Assembly (NCBI GenBank): GCA_964008355.1
Contig: CAXGBD010000010.1
Span: 1 to 28,962, forward strand
Direction: 5' to 3'
From: DTSX01 sp964008355
Lineage (GTDB): Bacteria; Pseudomonadota; Gammaproteobacteria; Steroidobacterales; UBA11654
Length of the DNA: 28,962 nt
In this document: one piece after another, positions 22,750 to 28,962 of the stretch
Position numbering within the stretch: position 1 is the first letter of the stretch
Layout of the letters: each line of letters starts with the position of its first letter
Program-made: the position numbers and the translations under genes
The notes under the pieces: model-generated
What the model was told of the DNA's origin: nothing
Databases searched by the model: none
The model's input: only the letters and a program-made list of their open reading frames with translations

Positions 22750-25347
22750 ATGACCAGAAAACAACAAAAGGCCTTGAGAAGATCAAAGGCAATCAAAAAA
22801 CAACAAAATATACTTAGGATTAAAAACAGAGCGAAAACTGTTGCTGCTGTCGCAGCTGCAAGTGCCGTTATTGCTACTCCTAATATTAATATAAGTGCTC
22901 AAGGAGCCATTGAAGAAATCGTTGTAACATCAAGAAAGAAAACGGAGAACCTGCAAGATGTTCCTGTGTCAGTTTCTACACTAACAGAGGAAAAGCTAGA
23001 ACAATCAGGAATCAATACCTTCGAGGACTATCTCTTGCAATTACCAGGAGTGACCGCAGGAGGATCAGGTCCTGGTCAAAATACAATATACATTCGAGGC
23101 CTTGCATCGACTACTCCAAACCTCACAACTGCAGGTGTTGCTGGTCTAGCACCTAACGTATCTTTCTACCTTGATGAGCAACCATTGGCTCAACCAGGAA
23201 GAAACTTAGATGTTTATGCAGCAGACGTTGCTCGTATTGAGGTACTCGCTGGACCACAGGGAACACTTTTTGGAGCTAGTTCACAAGCTGGTGTGGTGAG
23301 AATGATTACTAACAAACCTCAACAAGGAGTTAGTGAAAGTAATGTTGAGTTTGAAACTAGATACATGCCAGATGGTGATATAGGAACAAAAATTGAAGTT
23401 ATGACTAATATTCCTATAACTGATAGTACTGCATTGAGATTTGTTGCTTATAGCGATGACAGAGGCGGTTATATCGATCAGGTTGCTGGTACACTTGATG
23501 CTAGTCAATCAGCACGTTTTAGAGCTGCTGGCACTGTGAGAGAAAATGGTCTTCCTGTTTCTTCATCAAGAGCTGGTTTTCAGGCTGGAGTTGATCTATC
23601 TGGAGCAACTCTTCTTCCAGCAAATGCAATTGTAGAAGAGGATGCAAATGGAGTGGTGTATCAAGGTTTTAGATCTACTCTGGCAACTGAACTTGGCGAT
23701 AATTGGGATGCTACATTGGTTTATGCACAGCAAACAATTGATGCTGATGGTGTTTTCTTTGCAGATCCGAACTTAGGTGATCTAGAAATTCAGAGATATA
23801 CCCAAGATAAAATAAAGGATGAATTTGATAACATGAGTTTAACTCTTGAAGGTACAATTGGTGATCTTGAAGTTGTTTATGCTGGTGCATATACAGATAG
23901 AGATACTAATCAAATGGTTGATTACACTGACTATCTTTTCGTTGGTCAATATCTTCCATATTACATTTGTGATTATTACGTAACTTACACAACGTATGCT
24001 CCAGGTAATGTTCCTACAGGAACTTGTGGTGCTCCAAACTTGCTTGTTGACTCGTATACAAATACTGAAGTTACAAGTCATGAGATTCGTATAAATGCAG
24101 ATATAAATGACAGAACGTCACTTACAGCTGGTTTCTTCATGAGTGATACTGAACTTACAGAATTAAACCAGTTTACTTATCCAGGTTCAGTCGGTAATGA
24201 TATAACTTATGCGTGTAACCATGCTCTTACCGATATATCTGTAAGCGGTGTGATTAATAATGCATCCCCTGGTTGGTTCTCAGCTGGACCATTTTGTGAA
24301 CCGGTCATCTTCTTTAACGATATTAAGAGGACTGATGATCAGAAAGGTGTTTTTGGTTCGCTTAATTTTGCATTATCGGATACTTCAGAACTGACTCTAG
24401 GTCTTCGTTGGTATGATATTCAAGTTGATTTTGAAGGTAGTGCTAACTCATCATTTTATAATGGGTTCGGTAGTCCAGATACTCAACAATTTGGATCTAA
24501 CTTATCAGCTCAATATGCACCAGGTAATGCAAATGGTTATCCAGATAAAGCTAAAACAGATGGTGTTATTGGAAAGGTAACATATTCATGGAGTCCAAAA
24601 GAGGATTCTATGTATTATGTAACATGGTCTGAAGGGTTTAGACCTGGTCTTCTAAATAGACCTGTTGGCAGAACAAGTCCAGATGGATCATATACTGTAC
24701 CTCCTTCTATTGATTCTGATGAAATTACAAACTATGAGTTTGGTTGGAAAACCATTCTTAAAGATGGTCAACTTAGATTTAACGGAAGTGTTTTCATGGT
24801 AGATGTTGAAGGACTTCAAACAACGGTGTTTGACCCAAGCATTGTTAACTTATTCTTTTCTGATAATGCTGCAGATGGCGAAATTAAAGGTGTAGAGGGT
24901 GACTTTACTTACTACACTAATAGAGAAGGATTGACCGTTGCTGGTGCTTTCTCACTATTAGATAGTGAACTTACAAAGAAATTAGTACCTACCAATGATG
25001 TAATTGTTGGATCTGATATGGCATTTGCCCCTGAAATGCAGTTCAATCTAAGATTTAGACAGGAGTGGGAAAGGTCAAATGGAAAGCTTGGACATGCTCA
25101 ACTTCAATTGACTCATTCTGATGATAGTTATTCAGATATTATGGAAATGAATAAAGCTCTACAAGATAGTTATACCTATATTGATGTTCGTGTCGGTATG
25201 AGCACTGATGATATGACTGTTGAGCTATACATTGACAACGTAACAGATGAAAGAGCTGTAATTAGTAATACCTTTGTATTTGATAGACAGCGTGTGTCTT
25301 ATAATAGACCAACAACTATCGGTATAAGGTATAAGATGAACTTTTAG
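22750..25347 (+). CDS. TonB-dependent receptor
   Basis: 865-residue outer-membrane gated porin. After a long, very basic N-terminal segment (about 29 residues with many Lys/Arg) comes the signal core TVAAVAAASAVIATP and a TonB-box-like EEIVVTSRKKTENLQDVPVSVS. The plug domain includes DYLLQLPGV, IYIRGLAS and VARIEVLAGPQGTLFGASSQAGVVRMIT. The beta-barrel ends in RPTTIGIRYKMNF with the expected C-terminal Phe. Sequence style fits the FecA/CirA-like, hydroxamate-to-generic class of marine bacteria; the substrate is unknown. Two Cys pairs lie in predicted extracellular loops. It diverges from the BCCT gene and ends in its own terminator. Its codons are strongly AT-biased compared with the FAD-GcvT gene. 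Confidence 0.95.
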   Translation: MTRKQQKALRRSKAIKKQQNILRIKNRAKTVAAVAAASAVIATPNINISAQGAIEEIVVTSRKKTENLQDVPVSVSTLTEEKLEQSGINTFEDYLLQLPGVTAGGSGPGQNTIYIRGLASTTPNLTTAGVAGLAPNVSFYLDEQPLAQPGRNLDVYAADVARIEVLAGPQGTLFGASSQAGVVRMITNKPQQGVSESNVEFETRYMPDGDIGTKIEVMTNIPITDSTALRFVAYSDDRGGYIDQVAGTLDASQSARFRAAGTVRENGLPVSSSRAGFQAGVDLSGATLLPANAIVEEDANGVVYQGFRSTLATELGDNWDATLVYAQQTIDADGVFFADPNLGDLEIQRYTQDKIKDEFDNMSLTLEGTIGDLEVVYAGAYTDRDTNQMVDYTDYLFVGQYLPYYICDYYVTYTTYAPGNVPTGTCGAPNLLVDSYTNTEVTSHEIRINADINDRTSLTAGFFMSDTELTELNQFTYPGSVGNDITYACNHALTDISVSGVINNASPGWFSAGPFCEPVIFFNDIKRTDDQKGVFGSLNFALSDTSELTLGLRWYDIQVDFEGSANSSFYNGFGSPDTQQFGSNLSAQYAPGNANGYPDKAKTDGVIGKVTYSWSPKEDSMYYVTWSEGFRPGLLNRPVGRTSPDGSYTVPPSIDSDEITNYEFGWKTILKDGQLRFNGSVFMVDVEGLQTTVFDPSIVNLFFSDNAADGEIKGVEGDFTYYTNREGLTVAGAFSLLDSELTKKLVPTNDVIVGSDMAFAPEMQFNLRFRQEWERSNGKLGHAQLQLTHSDDSYSDIMEMNKALQDSYTYIDVRVGMSTDDMTVELYIDNVTDERAVISNTFVFDRQRVSYNRPTTIGIRYKMNF

Positions 25348-25371
25348 TTTATATAAAAGCTAAAATTTAAG

Positions 25372-25394
25372 AAGGGAGCTTAGGCTCCCTTTTT
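25372..25394 (+). terminator. Rho-independent terminator after the TonB receptor
   Basis: An 8-bp perfect stem AAGGGAGC/GCTCCCTT with a TTAG loop is followed by further T residues, 25 bp after the receptor stop. Confidence 0.9.
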
Positions 25395-25437
25395 AATTGC
25401 ATAAGAAAAATTACTATTTTTTTTCTTAACATAATAA

Positions 25438-27444
25438 ATGACACAAAATAAATTAGACATATCGAGAGCTACTGAAGCAGTAAAAGCTGCTAGATTTGTT
25501 GAAGCACTTAGTTTATTAGAATCAAATCTTGCAAAAGATCCAAACCATATTGATAGCCTATATTTAGCTGCAGTTTGCTCAAGGTATTTAAAAAATTATG
25601 ATGATGCAAAAAAATATATTGAGAGTTTGTTAAGTAAAGCTCCTGACATGGGGAGAGCCTATCAAGAGTTAGGTCATCTGAATAGAGATACTGGTAATCA
25701 AGAAAATGCAATTGCACATTATAGACAGGCCTGTGAATTAAATCCTGCTTTATTGTCATCTTGGAAAGCCTTATATGATTACTTTAAAAGAAATAAGAAT
25801 AAACCTGCTGCTGATCATGCATTCATGCAAATGAACACTCTTCAATCTATTCCAAGTATTTTACTTTACATAAGCCAGATTCTTAACGAAGGAAAATTAG
25901 GCATTGCAGAAGAAAAATGTAGAGAATTTCTAAAAAAGAACCCAACCAATACATTCGCAATGTCATTGTTAGCACAAATTGCTGATCGATTGGGATATTT
26001 TGATGATGCTGAATTTTTACTTGAAAGTGCAGTTAAATTTAACCCCAATGATGGGGAGCTTAGAATGAAATATGCAATGATTCTTCGAAAAAAACAAAAA
26101 TTTGCAAAGACTATGGAACAAGTAAATATATTGTGTGAGGAATTCCCTGACAATCTTTCATATCAAGCTCAAAAAGCAAGTGAAATTATGCAAAACGGTG
26201 ATCATAATGGAGCAATTAATCTATTTGATGATCTCCTTCAAAAGAATCCTTACAATTTTAGTGTTCTTACATCTAAAGGTCATGCACAAAAAACCTTAGG
26301 TAAGACAGATCAGGCAATTAAAAGTTATCAATCTGCATATAAAGTTAAACAAGATCATGGTGAAGCTTTTTTTTCATTATCTAACTTAAAAACATACACT
26401 TTCGCTAAAAATGAATTAAATATTATGAGGCAGCAGCTCCAAAGAGTTGATCTAACATTACAAAATAAAGCCTATTTTCACTTTGCATTAGCTCAGGGGT
26501 GTGAAGTAGTAGGCGAATATGATGAAGCTTTTTTTCATCTCGATTGTGGAAATAAGATAAAAAATAAGCAAAGTAAATATACGGTTGAGCGAATGGATAA
26601 AGAGTTGCAGGCTCAAATCGATGTATGCAATAAACCATTCTTTGAAAAACATGGTAATGGTGGATATGAAACAAAAGATCCAATATTTATTCTGGGTCTG
26701 CCAAGATCGGGCTCAACGTTAATTGAACAAATTTTGGCTTCTCATTCAATGATTGATGGAACGCTTGAGCTTCCAAATATTCTTTCTATGGCACAAAGCC
26801 TTAGAGGCGATGATATTTATGGTAAGGAGGGTAATTACCCTAAAAGCATGAAAGCTTTATCACTTGAAAAAAGGATAGAAATGGGAAAAATGTTTATAGA
26901 TGATACAAGAATTCATAGAAAAGATGCACCAAGATTTACTGATAAAATGCCTAATAATTTTCGTCATATTGGATTAATTCACTTGATCATGCCAAATGCA
27001 AAAATTATTGATGCAAGAAGATATCCTTTGGATTGTTGCTTTAGTATGTTTAAACAGTTATTTGCCCAAGGACAAGAGTTTACATATGGATTAGCTGAAG
27101 CAGGAAGCTACTATAACAGTTATGTTAAGTTGATGAATCATTGGGAGGAGGTTCTACCAAATAAAATATTGAGAGTTAATAACGAGGACATAATTGATGA
27201 TCTAGAAGGTCAAGTTACAAAAATGCTAGAATTTCTGGAGTTACCTTTTGAGGACTCTTGTATCACTTTTTATGAAACTGATAGGTCTGTTAGAACAGCA
27301 AGTTCAGAACAGGTAAGAAAACCAATAAATAAGTCTGGAATGGGTAGATGGAAGCCATATGCAAAACATCTAAGACCTTTGTTGGATGGACTTGAATCAG
27401 ATCTTATAAAGCCTAATGATCTTGAGTTTATTGAATCAATTTGA
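25438..27444 (+). CDS. TPR-repeat sulfotransferase family protein
   Basis: 668 residues. The N-terminal half (about 1-340) is a run of tetratricopeptide repeats, for example DSLYLAAVCSRYLKNYDDAKKYIESLL and RAYQELGHLNRDTGNQENAIAHYRQAC. The C-terminal half is a PAPS-dependent sulfotransferase domain: the 5'-phosphosulfate-binding loop LGLPRSGST is at 419-427 followed by LIEQILASH, and the downstream KIIDARRYPLDCCFSMFKQ is the 3'-phosphate-binding region. The acceptor is unknown; members act on glycans, lipids, peptides or metabolites. No signal peptide is seen, so it is probably cytosolic. Such TPR-sulfotransferases are often adjacent to TonB receptors in marine proteobacteria, which hints at receptor or cargo modification, but that is inference. 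The terminator upstream separates it from the receptor. Confidence 0.9.
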   Translation: MTQNKLDISRATEAVKAARFVEALSLLESNLAKDPNHIDSLYLAAVCSRYLKNYDDAKKYIESLLSKAPDMGRAYQELGHLNRDTGNQENAIAHYRQACELNPALLSSWKALYDYFKRNKNKPAADHAFMQMNTLQSIPSILLYISQILNEGKLGIAEEKCREFLKKNPTNTFAMSLLAQIADRLGYFDDAEFLLESAVKFNPNDGELRMKYAMILRKKQKFAKTMEQVNILCEEFPDNLSYQAQKASEIMQNGDHNGAINLFDDLLQKNPYNFSVLTSKGHAQKTLGKTDQAIKSYQSAYKVKQDHGEAFFSLSNLKTYTFAKNELNIMRQQLQRVDLTLQNKAYFHFALAQGCEVVGEYDEAFFHLDCGNKIKNKQSKYTVERMDKELQAQIDVCNKPFFEKHGNGGYETKDPIFILGLPRSGSTLIEQILASHSMIDGTLELPNILSMAQSLRGDDIYGKEGNYPKSMKALSLEKRIEMGKMFIDDTRIHRKDAPRFTDKMPNNFRHIGLIHLIMPNAKIIDARRYPLDCCFSMFKQLFAQGQEFTYGLAEAGSYYNSYVKLMNHWEEVLPNKILRVNNEDIIDDLEGQVTKMLEFLELPFEDSCITFYETDRSVRTASSEQVRKPINKSGMGRWKPYAKHLRPLLDGLESDLIKPNDLEFIESI

Positions 27445-27494
27445 TGGCTTTAAGATATTTAGAGCGAATGATTACAGAGCATTTGTGAAAAATT

Positions 27495-28907
27495 ATGGCA
27501 ATTAGCGTTTTCGATCTTTTTAAAATTGGTATTGGACCATCCAGCTCCCATACTGTTGGTCCTATGATCGCTGCACGAAAATTTATACTGAGTATAGAAA
27601 AATCCAATCAATTAAAAAAAGTGACTCGTATAAAATCAGAGATGTATGGTTCCCTTGGCGCCACGGGGGAAGCTCACGGTACACCTAAAGCCATTATCTT
27701 AGGTTTAGAAGGAGAGCAACCTGAGCAAGTTGATGTAACTTTAATCACCAAACGAATCGAAACAATTTATTCTGAAGGACGAATAAATTTACTTGGAAAA
27801 CAAACTATTGATTACAACCATGAGATAGATCTTAAGTTTTATCGAAGAAAATCCCTCCCTTTTCATCCTAACGGAATGATATTTTCTGCCTTTGATGAGA
27901 ATGGAAAGGAATTAGTCCAAAAAACCTACTATTCCGTGGGAGGTGGTTTTGTAGTAGATGATTCTAATGAAAACGGAAATTACATCGCTGAAGATGAAAC
28001 CGCAATCACTTACCCTTATGATACAGCTACTGAGCTTTTAGAATACTGCAAAAGAAAATCCCTCAAAATATCGGATGTGATGATAAAAAATGAAAGCGCA
28101 TGGCGACCAGAAAATAAAACCCGTGAAGAATTATTAAACTTATGGTCTGTTATGGAAGAAACCGTTAATAATGGTATTGCTAATAAGGGAGTATTGCCAG
28201 GGGGTTTGAATGTCCCACGCCGAGCCCATAAGCTCCACCAACAATTAACAAAAAAATCAGATAAAAAATCAGATAAAAAATCTGATGATCCGTTGACAAT
28301 ACTTGACTGGGTAACCCTTTATGCATTAGCAACCAACGAAGAGAATGCCGCAGGAGGGAGAGTGGTTACTGCCCCTACTAATGGAGCAGCCGGCATTATC
28401 CCAGCTGTTCTGCATTATTATGTGCGCTTTGTACCCAAAGCGGATGATGAAGGAATAGTTAGATTTTTATTAACTGCCGCCGCAATAGGTATCCTTTACA
28501 AAAAGAATGCATCCATAAGCGGCGCTGAAGTAGGTTGCCAAGGTGAAGTTGGATCTGCTTGCTCAATGGCAGCTGGAGCATTAGCAGAAGTTCTTGGTGG
28601 CACGCCAACACAAGTTGAAAATGCAGCCGAAATTGCCATGGAACATAATTTAGGGCTTACTTGTGACCCAATAGGCGGCTTAGTACAAATACCTTGCATT
28701 GAGCGTAATGCCACGGCATCAGTTAAGGCAATCCATGCTGCCCGTATGGCACTTCAGGGAGATGGAACTCATTTTGTTTCGTTAGATAGAGTGATCCGCA
28801 CAATGCGAAAGACTGGTGAAGATATGCATCTTCGATATAAGGAAACAGCTCGTGGGGGATTAGCAACTCATGTGCTAGAAGTTCCTGTAAATATTATTGA
28901 ATGTTAA
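27495..28907 (+). CDS. sdaA: L-serine ammonia-lyase (L-serine dehydratase), iron-sulfur type
   Basis: Converts L-serine to pyruvate and ammonia with a [4Fe-4S] cluster. 470 residues, single-chain (fused beta-alpha) type. The N-terminus SVFDLFKIGIGPSSSHTVGPM is diagnostic. Cluster ligands are Cys348 (GAEVGCQGEVGSACSMAAGA), Cys390 and Cys401 (CDPIGGLVQIPCIERN), with the spacing of E. coli SdaA offset by five. PTNGAAGIIPAVL is the substrate loop. A lysine-rich KKSDKKSDKKSD insert at about 253-264 comes from a 12-bp DNA repeat. Near a demethylation cluster it could consume serine made from glycine and methylene-THF. Confidence 0.97.
   Translation: MAISVFDLFKIGIGPSSSHTVGPMIAARKFILSIEKSNQLKKVTRIKSEMYGSLGATGEAHGTPKAIILGLEGEQPEQVDVTLITKRIETIYSEGRINLLGKQTIDYNHEIDLKFYRRKSLPFHPNGMIFSAFDENGKELVQKTYYSVGGGFVVDDSNENGNYIAEDETAITYPYDTATELLEYCKRKSLKISDVMIKNESAWRPENKTREELLNLWSVMEETVNNGIANKGVLPGGLNVPRRAHKLHQQLTKKSDKKSDKKSDDPLTILDWVTLYALATNEENAAGGRVVTAPTNGAAGIIPAVLHYYVRFVPKADDEGIVRFLLTAAAIGILYKKNASISGAEVGCQGEVGSACSMAAGALAEVLGGTPTQVENAAEIAMEHNLGLTCDPIGGLVQIPCIERNATASVKAIHAARMALQGDGTHFVSLDRVIRTMRKTGEDMHLRYKETARGGLATHVLEVPVNIIEC
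28251..28286 (+). repeat. Three 12-bp tandem repeats inside sdaA
   Basis: AAAAAATCAGAT occurs at 28251-28262 and 28263-28274, with a third copy at 28275-28286 differing by one base. It encodes KKSD repeats in a surface-type insert between the two SdaA domains. Confidence 0.9.
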
Positions 28908-28917
28908 TAGGTTATTA

Positions 28918-28962
28918 TGAGTATGGTAGCCCCAGTGTATTATTCGAAACTGATACTGATGA
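28918..28962 (+). CDS. Possible start of another gene, cut by the window end
   Basis: An ATG at 28918 opens a frame (MSMVAPVYYSKLILM) that stays open to the last base. It follows sdaA by 10 bp. There is too little sequence to recognise, and no clear ribosome binding site. Confidence 0.25.

Noticed and set aside
1..28962. CRISPR arrays, insertion sequences, integrase or transposase genes
   Set aside because: No regularly spaced repeats and no recombinase-type protein were found; the only mobile-element sign is the tRNA fragment.

Overview
The window is 29 kb of a chromosome from a marine-type gammaproteobacterium, most likely uncultivated. The left end has housekeeping synteny typical of Gammaproteobacteria: rplM-rpsI, then zapB-like/zapA/6S RNA/fau next to ygfB-pepP. 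A large TonB receptor, a BCCT transporter, an RND pump and moderately low GC (my visual impression) fit a heterotrophic marine gamma. I cannot name a genus.

Layout: (1) 1-6435 is core. It holds the last codons of rplM, rpsI with an unusual three-copy 57-bp repeat extension, a minus-strand run (zapB-like, zapA, 6S RNA, fau, rpiA, Tat-dependent aldo/keto reductase) and a plus-strand run (ygfB, pepP, PfkB-family kinase). (2) 6392-11210 is a compact minus-strand tetR-MFP-RND efflux operon. Its genes overlap by 4 nt, and its promoter -10 lies inside a 32-bp palindromic operator. (3) 11212-15785 carries a DUF3108 protein, an orphan type II DMSO-reductase-family molybdoenzyme with a Tat signal, and a nitrilase-fold protein that seems to lack the catalytic Cys and Lys. 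(4) 15814-15859 is the 3' half of a CAU-anticodon tRNA with no 5' half, the classic scar of island integration. A short truncated ORF runs into it. (5) 15972-22632 is a minus-strand methylamine/betaine-type cluster: BCCT transporter, FAD oxidase-GcvT fusion (dimethylglycine/sarcosine dehydrogenase family), non-pyrrolysine MttB-family methyltransferase and a MetF-like reductase. (6) 22750-28907 on the plus strand holds a TonB-dependent receptor, a TPR-sulfotransferase and L-serine dehydratase.

Working model (inference): region 5 imports a quaternary amine through the BCCT carrier and strips methyl groups to folate through the GcvT-fused flavoprotein and the MttB-like enzyme. The MetF-like protein handles the folate one-carbon unit. 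The nearby serine dehydratase could drain glycine-derived serine to pyruvate. The orientation of the tRNA fragment predicts that this cluster lies on an integrated element extending to the right, with an intact tRNA beyond the window.
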